DNA of 64,000 nucleotides from the NCBI GenBank assembly GCA_013290125.1, contig JABCYQ010000008.1:44673-108672 (forward strand). Direction: 5' to 3'. The notes below the pieces were generated by a model. It was not told the origin of the DNA. It saw only the letters and a list, made by a program, of their open reading frames with translations, and searched no databases. How positions within the stretch are numbered: the stretch's first letter is position 1; each line of letters opens with the position of its first letter. The stretch comes from Vulcanimicrobiota bacterium. GTDB lineage: Bacteria > Vulcanimicrobiota > Vulcanimicrobiia > Eremiobacterales > Eremiobacteraceae. Shown piece by piece: positions 44,010 through 51,694 of this stretch. Made by a program: the position numbers and the translations under genes.

Positions 44010-45989
44010 TTAGACGCCGACTTGTTCCGTGTAACCTTCCCACCAAAGCCCGAGCACGACTTCGAGCGACTCTTGCGAGAGATGTTTGTCAAGACCCATG
44101 TCGATGAACGGCTTGTTCACCGCGCGCTGTTCGTTGATGACCGTGCTCACGGGCACTTTCTCTTCGGCTGCCAGCCACGAGGCGACGGCCACGTCACCCG
44201 GCGACATCCCGAGATTGAGGACCTGCGCGTAGGTCGGCGGCTCCAGCCCCAAGCGGTGCCGGATCGACTGCGCGAGCGAATCGTAGCGGCCTTCCGGATA
44301 GCCGACGCCGAGCAGTGTGATGCGCGCTTGTATCTGTCTGGATTGCGCCGAGAAGTAGAGCGACTGCGCGACATCCGAGGCATGAGCGGCCGCATCGAGC
44401 GCTGCTTCCGCAGCCGTCGCAAGCGGCTTGAGCTGTTGCGCCGCGAGAGGCGAAATGTCGCCCCCGAAATCCACCGGCGTTCGCGATAGCTGACGGAAAT
44501 ACGCGTCGAGCGGTGGCAGCGTCTGCCAACCGAGCGCAAGCGCTCCGCGGTCGGCCGTGATCGCCTGGACGAGCTGATCCGTCGACGCGTTCATGCCGCT
44601 GGTCATCTCGCCGTAGAACGGCAGCAGGCGTAGCGTATCGCCCGTGATCACGGGCGCGGTGACCCGCGCGTTCATCTCGTTGAGCACGCCGATGTCGTCT
44701 TTGACAAGGCTGGACGTCTCGGAATTGAGATAACCGCACTTGTCGCCGATCACGTTGATCGCGCGCGACATATGATCGAGATCGTTCTCGATGCCTTCCA
44801 ACCGGCTGCCCGGCCGGACATCGACGTTGCCGAAGTCCGGCACCTCGTACGCCAGGTTATCGAGGCGGTCGCTGAATCGCTGTAAGTCGTCTTTTGCTAG
44901 TTTGACTCGATCATCGACCGAAGTCTGTGCGGTGCGCGCTTGGCTGATCGCATCTGTCAGCGACTTGCGGACTGGATCGAGGTTCGGCGCGAGCAAGACG
45001 TTGTGACTGTTCGGCTGCTGCGGCAGAAGCGCGAGCGCCCGGTTCGCGGCTCCGGCGGCGTCGGCAGATGCGCTGCTTGAATGCGCGATCTGGTTCAGGG
45101 CGAGCTCGCTTTTGTCGAAATTGCCCAGGGCGATCTGCGTTTCCCCGCTATGGAGGAGAGCCAACTGATTCGTGGGGTCTTTCGCGAGCACCGACTGGAA
45201 CTTGATGAGCGCATATGCGTAGCGGCCTTCATCCTGGTCGTGCATCGCTTGCGCGAGTATTTGGTCAGACGTGGCTTGCGTGTATTCGGGATAGCCCTTC
45301 AGGTGTGCGATGCGGTTGACCGGATCCGGATGATCCTCGAAGTACTTCTCGAGTCCGATGCCGGTGTTGCCGAACTCTTTTTGCATGTGCTCCATGAACG
45401 AGAGCATCGCGTCGGGGTCGTAACCGGCGCGGCTCATCAGTTGTAGCCCATACTGATCGGCTTGAAGTTCGTCGATACGCGACATCTTCTGCATCGAAAG
45501 ATCGCCGATGAGGTTGCCGAAGCGGTAGACGAACGGCGACGTGAACGACAAGATGCCCAACAGGATGTTGAGGACTTGCGCTTTTGCGTTCCCCGTGATG
45601 ACGTGACGGCGCTCGACGTGGCCGGTCTCGTGACCTATCACGCCGGCGAGCTCGTCTTCCGAACTGACGAAGTTGAGCAAGCCGAAGTTGACGTATATAA
45701 AACCGCCGGCCAGCGAAAACGCGTTGATCTGATTCGTGTCCACGATTTTCACGGTGTACGTGATATCTGGGCGCGCGCGATATTTCGCCAGATTGTCTTC
45801 GACGCCGGAAACCCAGGCGTTCAAGACCGGATCGGACATCAGCTGGTTTTGCGCGTCGACTTGCTGCGCTTCTTGCTGGCCCATGCGGATCTCGGTCGCG
45901 GTTGAGACCGCCGCCGCGGGAAGCGGGAACGAGGCGGCGGTGACGGCGACCGCCGTCGCGACCGCAAACGCGCGCTTGATCAAAGACAT
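44010..45989 (-). CDS. Periplasmic M48 metalloprotease with long C-terminal region
   Basis: 659 aa from ATG 45989, preceded by GGAGAGGAG; an in-frame upstream reading lacks a ribosome site. Signal peptide (AVATAVAVTAASFPLPAAA). Zinc protease motif HETGH at 120-124 with the third ligand Glu174 in ELQAD, as in the BepA/LoiP group that degrades misassembled outer-membrane proteins. TPR-like helices ~255-320, then a ~340-residue helical C-terminus without a known domain, ending WWEGYTEQVGV. Likely envelope quality control (family knowledge). Divergent from the min operon. Confidence 0.9.
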   Translation of the reverse strand: MSLIKRAFAVATAVAVTAASFPLPAAAVSTATEIRMGQQEAQQVDAQNQLMSDPVLNAWVSGVEDNLAKYRARPDITYTVKIVDTNQINAFSLAGGFIYVNFGLLNFVSSEDELAGVIGHETGHVERRHVITGNAKAQVLNILLGILSFTSPFVYRFGNLIGDLSMQKMSRIDELQADQYGLQLMSRAGYDPDAMLSFMEHMQKEFGNTGIGLEKYFEDHPDPVNRIAHLKGYPEYTQATSDQILAQAMHDQDEGRYAYALIKFQSVLAKDPTNQLALLHSGETQIALGNFDKSELALNQIAHSSSASADAAGAANRALALLPQQPNSHNVLLAPNLDPVRKSLTDAISQARTAQTSVDDRVKLAKDDLQRFSDRLDNLAYEVPDFGNVDVRPGSRLEGIENDLDHMSRAINVIGDKCGYLNSETSSLVKDDIGVLNEMNARVTAPVITGDTLRLLPFYGEMTSGMNASTDQLVQAITADRGALALGWQTLPPLDAYFRQLSRTPVDFGGDISPLAAQQLKPLATAAEAALDAAAHASDVAQSLYFSAQSRQIQARITLLGVGYPEGRYDSLAQSIRHRLGLEPPTYAQVLNLGMSPGDVAVASWLAAEEKVPVSTVINEQRAVNKPFIDMGLDKHLSQESLEVVLGLWWEGYTEQVGV

Positions 45990-46237
45990 TGGGGGCGCTC
46001 CTCTCCTGCGAGGGCGATGTGGTGCAGTACTGGATGCGCCGGATGGTGGGAGAGTCCTCTCATCAAACGGCAATGTGACGGCATCTCATCCACATCTCAT
46101 TCACAGTTGATTCACAGTGCTCTCCACAAGGGAATCGAAACGTCCCCCTGAAGTCGGCGGGACATCGGCTGGCTTGCGTTCGGGGCGAGCGCGTGCCCGC
46201 TTTTCATCCGAGCCGCAATGAGGCGCGTCGCGACGGC

Positions 46238-46975
46238 ATGCAGATCAAGGGGACGAAGTCGGGGCTGCTGCTGCACCTATACGACCGTCCGCTCGCCGGG
46301 GCTGTCCTCGACTTGCGCGGCAAACTCGATGCAAGTCCAGATTTCTATCGCGGCAGCCGTGCCGTGCTCATGCTCGGACACGAGGGCGCTGAAGCTGCCG
46401 AATTAGCGGCCGTCGTCGCCACGCTCGAACAGTACGGCATCACGGCCGACGGCGCGGTGTGCGACAGCGAAGCGTCAGCGGCTATCGCACGTTCGGCCGG
46501 ACTCCGGCTGGTCGCGGCGAGCGTCGCGGCGGCGCCGCGCAAACTGGACGATCGCACCGGGCCGGCGCGCAACGGGAAAACGAAGCGATCGCACGGTGCG
46601 CACGAGCACGCAAGCGATGCCGACGAACACGGAACAAACGTCTACCACAAAGGCACGGTACGATCGGGCCAGTCGCTCGAAGCCGAGGGGAGCCTCGTCG
46701 TCGTCGGCGACGTGAACGCGGGCGCCGAGCTCATCGCGGGAGCGGACATCATCGTCTGGGGCGCGCTGCGCGGCGTGGCACACGCCGGTGCGCGCGGCGA
46801 CGACGCTGCATCGGTGTACGCGCTCCGGCTCGAAGCGACGCAGCTGCGTATATCGCGCTGCATCGCGGCGGCGCCTCCGCCGGACAAGAAGCGTGCTCAC
46901 GACCCGTTGCCCGAGATCGCGACGATCCGCGACGGTCGGATCGTCATCGTCCGCGCGGAACAGCCGCACCGATAG
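46238..46975 (+). CDS. minC: Septum site-determining protein MinC
   Basis: Inhibits FtsZ ring formation away from mid-cell; positioned by MinD. 245 aa from ATG 46238 (a GTG at 46193 gives 15 more residues). N-terminal domain MQIKGTKSGLLLHLYDRPLA; a basic, His-rich linker (~100-140); C-terminal right-handed beta-helix with VVVGDVNAGAELIAGADIIV, then WGALRGVAHAG and YALRLEATQLRI, the MinD-binding face. First gene of minC-minD-minD-minE-rodA. Confidence 0.93.
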   Translation: MQIKGTKSGLLLHLYDRPLAGAVLDLRGKLDASPDFYRGSRAVLMLGHEGAEAAELAAVVATLEQYGITADGAVCDSEASAAIARSAGLRLVAASVAAAPRKLDDRTGPARNGKTKRSHGAHEHASDADEHGTNVYHKGTVRSGQSLEAEGSLVVVGDVNAGAELIAGADIIVWGALRGVAHAGARGDDAASVYALRLEATQLRISRCIAAAPPPDKKRAHDPLPEIATIRDGRIVIVRAEQPHR

Positions 46976-46990
46976 CGAAGGAAGATTCTG

Positions 46991-47788
46991 TTGCCGGGAA
47001 GAGCATTCGTCATCACGTCAGGCAAAGGCGGCGTCGGAAAGACCACGACGACCGCTAACGTCGGCTGCGCGCTTGCATCGCTTGGCAAGCAAGTCGTCCT
47101 GATGGACGCCGACATCGGCTTGCGCAACCTCGACCTCGTGCTCGGCCTCGAGAAGCGCATCGTCTTCGATATCGTCGATGTCGCCGAAGGGCGCTGTCAG
47201 CCGCGCCAGGCTCTGATCCGCGACAAGCGGCTCGAAGGGCTGTACTTGCTGCCCGCCTCGCAGACGAAGAACAAGGAATCGATCAGCGAGGATCAGATGC
47301 GCGACGTCGTGCGTCTGCTCGTCGCGGAGTTCGACGTCGTTCTCATCGACTGCCCGGCCGGCATCGAACACGGTTTCCGCAACGCCATCGCCGGCGCAGA
47401 CGAGGCGATCGTCGTCACGACGCCGGAAGTGTCTGCGATCCGCGACGCCGATCGGATTCTCGGCATGCTCGGGCAACGCCGGGCGCGCCTGATCATCAAT
47501 CGCGTCCGGCTCGAAATGGTGAAGACCGGCGACATGCTCGCGGTCGAAGACGTCGCAGAAATCCTCGGGCGCGAAGTGCTCGGGGTCGTACCGGATGACG
47601 AAGAGATCATCGATACCACGAACCGAGGCGAACCGATCGTGCTCGATCCGAGCCGTCGTCTCTCCAAGACCTACATCGCGATAGCACGGCGTCTGACCGG
47701 CGAGGATGTGCCGCTGCCCTCGTTTGACGACGACGGATTCTTCAGCCGGTTGCGCCGCTTGATGATCGGAACCCGCTCGCATGCCTGA
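46991..47788 (+). CDS. minD: MinD ATPase, first paralogue
   Basis: Membrane-associated ATPase that recruits MinC. 265 aa, TTG start. Deviant Walker A SGKGGVGKTTTTANVG with the signature lysine, switch I DADIGLRNLDLVLGLE, switch II LIDCPAGIEHGF and NRVRLEMV. The C-terminus FFSRLRRLMIGTRSHA can form the amphipathic membrane-targeting helix. Overlaps the next minD gene by 8 nt. Complete and apparently active, so not a decaying copy. Confidence 0.94.
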   Translation: MPGRAFVITSGKGGVGKTTTTANVGCALASLGKQVVLMDADIGLRNLDLVLGLEKRIVFDIVDVAEGRCQPRQALIRDKRLEGLYLLPASQTKNKESISEDQMRDVVRLLVAEFDVVLIDCPAGIEHGFRNAIAGADEAIVVTTPEVSAIRDADRILGMLGQRRARLIINRVRLEMVKTGDMLAVEDVAEILGREVLGVVPDDEEIIDTTNRGEPIVLDPSRRLSKTYIAIARRLTGEDVPLPSFDDDGFFSRLRRLMIGTRSHA

Positions 47789-48674
47789 TCTCGATCGCGA
47801 CATACAAGACACGCTTGCGTCGCCGTCTGGAGCAAGCGCGCAATTGCCGCTCGATGCGTCGGCTGCCGCGGCAGTCAAACTCGGCCGCTCGATCGTGGTG
47901 ACGTCGGGCAAGGGCGGCGTCGGCAAGACGACCACAACCGCCAACCTCGGCACCGCGCTCGCGGATGCCGGCCGTTCGGTCGTCGTCGTGGACGCCGACG
48001 TCGGGCTTCGAAATCTCGACGTCGTGCTCGGCCTCGAGAACCGCGTCTCCAAGCATCTGCTCGACGTGATCGAAGAGAAATGCTCGCTCGACGAAGCGCT
48101 GGTCCGCGATCGCGTGCGCCGCAACCTGCTCTTGATGCCGGCGGCGCAGAACCGCGAGAAAGACGACGTTCCGGAAGAGAAGATGGCGCAACTCGTCCGT
48201 CAGCTCCAAGAACGTTTTGAATTCGTGCTCATCGATTGCCCAGCCGGCATCGAACAGGGTTTCCGCAACGCCGTCGTCGGCGCGCAAGAGGCGATCATCG
48301 TCACGACTCCCGAGGTTTCCGCGGTCCGCGACGCCGACCGTGTCATCGGATTGCTGCCGCGCGCCATCGAGTTGAAGCTGGTCGTGAACCGCGTTCGGCC
48401 GGCCATGGTCAAGAAGGGCACGATGATGAGCGTCGCGGACGTGAACGCGATCCTTCGTCTCGACTTGCTCGGCGTCGTGCCGGATGAGCGGGAGATCATC
48501 ATCGCCACCAACCGCGGCACTCCGGTCATAGATATCGAAGGATCAGAGACCGGGGCCGCGTTCCGCCGGATCGCGCGCCGGATGCTCGGCGAAGAAGTGC
48601 CGATCCCGTCCTTCGAAGACAAGCGCAATTTCGTCACACGGGTCATGAGCACGCTCGGCCTGGGCCGTTCGTAG
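47781..48674 (+). CDS. minD: MinD ATPase, second paralogue with N-terminal extension
   Basis: 297 aa. An Ala/Asp-rich extension (~1-34) precedes the MinD core: TSGKGGVGKTTTTANLG, DADVGLRNLDVVLGLENRVS, LIDCPAGIEQGF, NRVRPAMVKKGTMMS. C-terminal helix RNFVTRVMSTLGLGRS fits a membrane-targeting sequence. All ATPase residues are intact. It differs clearly from the first copy in switch-neighbouring loops (KHLLDVIEEK against FDIVDVAEGR), so this is an old duplication. Thirteen nt before minE. Confidence 0.93.
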   Translation: MPDLDRDIQDTLASPSGASAQLPLDASAAAAVKLGRSIVVTSGKGGVGKTTTTANLGTALADAGRSVVVVDADVGLRNLDVVLGLENRVSKHLLDVIEEKCSLDEALVRDRVRRNLLLMPAAQNREKDDVPEEKMAQLVRQLQERFEFVLIDCPAGIEQGFRNAVVGAQEAIIVTTPEVSAVRDADRVIGLLPRAIELKLVVNRVRPAMVKKGTMMSVADVNAILRLDLLGVVPDEREIIIATNRGTPVIDIEGSETGAAFRRIARRMLGEEVPIPSFEDKRNFVTRVMSTLGLGRS

Positions 48675-48686
48675 GGGACTGGACTG

Positions 48687-49154
48687 ATGATCGATTTCCT
48701 CGCAAAGTTTTTCCGCCGCGAAGAGGCGAGTTCGAGCCGGGCTAGAGAGCGGCTTCGGCTGGTTCTGATGTCCGATCGGGTCTCGCTTGCGCCGGATATC
48801 TTCGATGCGATGAAAGGCGAGATGCTGGACGTGCTCAGGCGCTATCTCGAGATCGACGAGCGCGGCATGGACGTGCACTTCGAGAACGCCGAACGCCAAT
48901 TCGCCTTGATGGCGAACATCCCGGTGCGCGAAGTCAAGACGCACGAAGCGATCGCGCTCGCGCGCGACGTGGCAAACCGCCTGCAAACGGCTGACGTTTT
49001 GGAATCTCAACCGACCGTCGCGACCCCGCCGCGCCGTCGGCGCAGACGGCGGGCACGAGCGGCGGCGAACGCGCCTCTCGCAGCGCAGCCGAGCGATGAA
49101 GCGGGAGCGCTGCAGGCAATCGACGACGCGGGGGCGCCGCCGCCCAGCGGATAA
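48687..49154 (+). CDS. minE: MinE topological specificity factor with Arg-rich tail
   Basis: Stimulates MinD ATPase and drives pole-to-pole oscillation. 155 aa against the usual ~85-90. Residues 1-90 match: membrane-targeting MIDFLAKFFRR, anti-MinCD region ARERLRLVLMSDRV, topological domain EMLDVLRRYLEIDERGMDVH. Residues ~110-155 add a tail with seven consecutive arginines then AraAAaNAP and an acidic/Pro end. The tail is not part of known MinE folds. ATG start, 12 nt after minD. Confidence 0.92.
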   Translation: MIDFLAKFFRREEASSSRARERLRLVLMSDRVSLAPDIFDAMKGEMLDVLRRYLEIDERGMDVHFENAERQFALMANIPVREVKTHEAIALARDVANRLQTADVLESQPTVATPPRRRRRRRARAAANAPLAAQPSDEAGALQAIDDAGAPPPSG

Positions 49155-49166
49155 CTCGTCCAAAGG

Positions 49167-50282
49167 ATGCTCGAGCGCCCCTGGTACGTCTCGCTCAACT
49201 ACGTGCTCGCGATCACGGCGATCGCGCTTTCGGTGGTCGGGCTGGTCGTGATCAAGAGCGCGACGCTGCACGCAGGCGACGCACGCGGCGACGTTGCGCA
49301 TCAGATCGCATACCTCATCGTGGGCGTCTTCGCCATGGTCGCGCTCGCGTTCGTCGACTATCACATCTGGCAACGCTTTGCGTTGCCGCTCTACATCGTC
49401 AACATCGTAATGCTCGTGGCAGTTCTTGCGGCTGGTCACGCCGCGCTCGGCGCGCAGCGTTGGATCGGCATCGGACCGATCGTCTTCCAACCGTCAGAGC
49501 CGGCCAAGCTCTTGTCCACGCTCTCGCTTGCGGCGCTCCTCGCCGACCCGCGACGCTCGCTGCGGCGCTTCCAAGATTTTCTGCTGCCGCTCGCCGCGTT
49601 GGCGCTGCCGGTCTTGTTAGTTCTGAAGCAGCCCGACCTCGGAACGGCGCTCGTGATGATCGCGATCTTCACCGCGATGTTCTTCTTCGCGCTGCCGAAG
49701 GCGCGGTATTTCGCCGCGTATGCGGCCGCGTTCGTCGGACTCGGCGCCGTCGCTGTGACGTCACCGTTCGTACTGCACGGCTACCAACGCGCCAGGCTGT
49801 TCATGTTCCTCAATCCGCAGAACGATCCGCAAGGCGCGGGTTGGAGTCTCATCCAGTCCAAGATCGCGATCGGGTCGGGCATGCTGCTCGGCAAAGGGCT
49901 GTTCAACGGCACGCAGACGCAGCTCGGGTTCGTGCCCGAACACGCTACGGATTTCATATTCACCGTCATCGGCGAAGAATGGGGTTTCATCGGAGCGCTC
50001 GTGCTGCTCGCGCTCTACGCCATCGTCGCGGCGAGCGGCTTGATCGCGCTTGCGAGCGCTCGCGACATGTATGGTGCGCTCGTCGCGGCAGGCATCACCG
50101 GGATGTTCGCGTTCCACATCTTGGTCAACGTCGGGATGACCATCGGCATAATGCCCATCACCGGGATTCCGCTGCCGTTCATCTCCTACGGCGGTTCCAG
50201 TCTCATCACGTGCCTCATGGCGGTCGGCGTGCTGCTGAACATCCATCTGCAGCGCGATAAGATATCGTTCGACGACGTATGA
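49167..50282 (+). CDS. rodA: Rod shape-determining SEDS protein RodA
   Basis: SEDS peptidoglycan glycosyltransferase of the elongation machinery. 371 aa with about ten transmembrane segments. Motifs: GAQRWIGIGPIVFQPSEPAK, KQPDLGTALVMIAIF, GWSLIQSKIAIGSGMLLGKG, FVPEHATDFIFTVIGEEWGF and GIPLPFISYGGSSL, all SEDS hallmarks. RodA and not FtsW is suggested by linkage to the min genes and the short N-terminus. Overlaps the next gene by 4 nt (ATGA). Confidence 0.94.
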   Translation: MLERPWYVSLNYVLAITAIALSVVGLVVIKSATLHAGDARGDVAHQIAYLIVGVFAMVALAFVDYHIWQRFALPLYIVNIVMLVAVLAAGHAALGAQRWIGIGPIVFQPSEPAKLLSTLSLAALLADPRRSLRRFQDFLLPLAALALPVLLVLKQPDLGTALVMIAIFTAMFFFALPKARYFAAYAAAFVGLGAVAVTSPFVLHGYQRARLFMFLNPQNDPQGAGWSLIQSKIAIGSGMLLGKGLFNGTQTQLGFVPEHATDFIFTVIGEEWGFIGALVLLALYAIVAASGLIALASARDMYGALVAAGITGMFAFHILVNVGMTIGIMPITGIPLPFISYGGSSLITCLMAVGVLLNIHLQRDKISFDDV

Positions 50283-50557
50283 ACTTCAAGCGCAACGCCA
50301 TGCCCGCGAAGTACGATCGTCTCCCGGACGACGGCGTCGTAAGAGTTTTTCGCGAGCGGAGGCGCGCGAGTTCGGTGACGGTGGTGACCGGCGTGGCACT
50401 GCCGGACCTCGAGCGCATCGGCACTGAATTGAAGCGGCGTTGCGCGACCGGCGGGACCACGAAGAACGGAATGGTGGAACTGCAAGGCAATCATCGCGAC
50501 GCGGTGATCGCCTTCTTCGAGCGAGAGGGCCGGCGCGTGAAGCGAGCCGGCGGCTAG
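50279..50557 (+). CDS. SUI1/eIF1-family translation factor (YciH-like)
   Basis: 92 aa. Residues ~32-92 carry the SUI1 fold: VTVVTGVALPDLERIGTELK, then CATGGTTKNGMVELQGNHRD and the end GRRVKRAGG. Bacterial YciH relatives influence start-site selection on the ribosome; the role is not well settled. ATG start overlaps rodA by 4 nt; its stop overlaps the tpx stop tail to tail by 4 nt. Confidence 0.9.
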   Translation: MNFKRNAMPAKYDRLPDDGVVRVFRERRRASSVTVVTGVALPDLERIGTELKRRCATGGTTKNGMVELQGNHRDAVIAFFEREGRRVKRAGG

Positions 50558-51102
50558 GTTCCGGCTGCCGACCGCGCCGCGGCCAACGCGGCGTCGTAGT
50601 CGGGCTCGTGCGTGCCATCGGGAACGATCTGCACGTAACTTACGGTTCCATCGGCGGAGATGATGAAGATCGATCGCGCGAGCAATCCTCTTTCCTTCAT
50701 CCGCACGCCGTAGGCAGCTCCGAACGAGTGGTCGCGAAAATCCGAGAGCATGTCGATGTTGCTGACGGTCTCGGCGACGCACCAGCGCTTCTGCGCGAAC
50801 GGCAGATCCATGCTCACGGCGAACGTCTTTATGCGCTCCGCCGGAAGCTCCGCGACAAGCCGGCTGAATTTCGCAGTCTCGATCGAACACACGCCGGTGT
50901 CGAGCGAGGGAACGACGATAAGCAGCGCCGCGCGTTTCCCATGATCGATCACGTCGTCACGGCTTACGGTGGACATGTCGGCCGCCGCGAGCCGGAAATC
51001 CGGCGCTTTGTCGCCGGTCTTCAGCGCCGGCCCTACTAAGGTTATTGGTGCGCCCTTCCATTTGATGACGCCGCTTCGCTCGGTTGCAAGATCCACGCTC
51101 AC
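50554..51102 (-). CDS. tpx: Thiol peroxidase Tpx (atypical 2-Cys peroxiredoxin)
   Basis: Reduces peroxides with thioredoxin. 182 aa from GTG 51102, which has AAGGAAGG six bases upstream; the frame stays open to 51447, but that extension has no family similarity. Opening IKWKGAPITLVGPALKTGDK, peroxidatic Cys72 in PSLDTGVCSIETAKFS (usual TPVC is TGVC here), resolving Cys108 in LPFAQKRWCVAE, then LSDFRDHSFGAAYGV. Convergent with the SUI1 gene. Confidence 0.95.
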   Translation of the reverse strand: MSVDLATERSGVIKWKGAPITLVGPALKTGDKAPDFRLAAADMSTVSRDDVIDHGKRAALLIVVPSLDTGVCSIETAKFSRLVAELPAERIKTFAVSMDLPFAQKRWCVAETVSNIDMLSDFRDHSFGAAYGVRMKERGLLARSIFIISADGTVSYVQIVPDGTHEPDYDAALAAARSAAGT

Positions 51103-51122
51103 GAAAACCTTCCTTCTCTCGT

Positions 51123-51149
51123 GGGCGACCGATGGTCGCCCTACTATAA
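51123..51149. repeat. Palindromic repeat, family B, copy 2
   Basis: On the minus strand TAGTAGGGCGACC, loop ATC, GGTCGCCC: an 8-bp stem. It differs from the copy at 42668 at stem positions on both arms in a way that keeps pairing (GACC/GGTC against AAGC/GCTT). Located about 20 nt upstream of the tpx start. Confidence 0.7.
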
Positions 51150-51607
51150 CTGGGCTGTGGCGCTTCGCGCCGGCGACCAGCCCACCCGCCCAAGCGCTGA
51201 AAGAGGCCGGGCCGTCCCTCATGGAGAACCATGGCACCGAACCGGACGAACAGCCGGAGGCCCGTACCACGAGCCGAACTTGCGTTGCATTCACGGCGAA
51301 GATGTCCGGCGCTGACAAGAACAGCGCCGACTGAAAGCCTTCCGAGAACGATTTCCGAACCACTTTCCTCGAGTTTCCGCAACGCCCGCCTCGCGCAGTA
51401 CGCTCCCGCCATAGGCGCAAGGACGATCGACGCGCCCCGGTCCGCACGATACCGCCGCGAAAGCGCCGCCCGCACTATGCGGACGCGAGCGCGCGAGAGG
51501 TGCGTGCGCATACCAACGCTCGAGGTCACGACGCCGATCCGACAGCCGAACCGACACGAATACCCCGCGACACTAGAGTTCGCAAGCCCAGTCACCTCTT
51601 CGATTCG

Positions 51608-51635
51608 CCGCGGTGCCGCTATTGGCATACCGCGG
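51608..51635 (+). promoter_or_regulatory. Bulged hairpin upstream of the RNase E/G gene
   Basis: CCGCGGTGCC (51608-51617) pairs with GGC (51624-51626) and ACCGCGG (51629-51635), leaving a two-base AT bulge and a GCTATT loop. It ends about 60 nt before the TTG start. Leader hairpins of E. coli rne mediate autoregulation, so a similar role is possible (inference). Confidence 0.4.
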
Positions 51636-51694
51636 TTGCGGCGTGCCGGCAGTCCTGACGAACCTCGAACATCACCGCAAAGGCAGAAAATCAT

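Larger units (their letters stand above)
51103..51694. other. Divergent tpx-rne intergenic region
   Basis: 592 bp without a supported gene; ORFs crossing it are Arg/Pro/Ser-rich noise. It holds a family B palindrome (51123-51149) and a bulged hairpin (51608-51635) close to the RNase E/G start, so it may contain a long leader for that gene. No promoter was identified with confidence. Confidence 0.5.

Noticed and set aside
51103..51447. Long N-terminal extension of tpx
   Set aside because: A GTG at 51102 with a strong AAGGAAGG site precedes the conserved Tpx fold; the extension is noise and contains a palindromic repeat.
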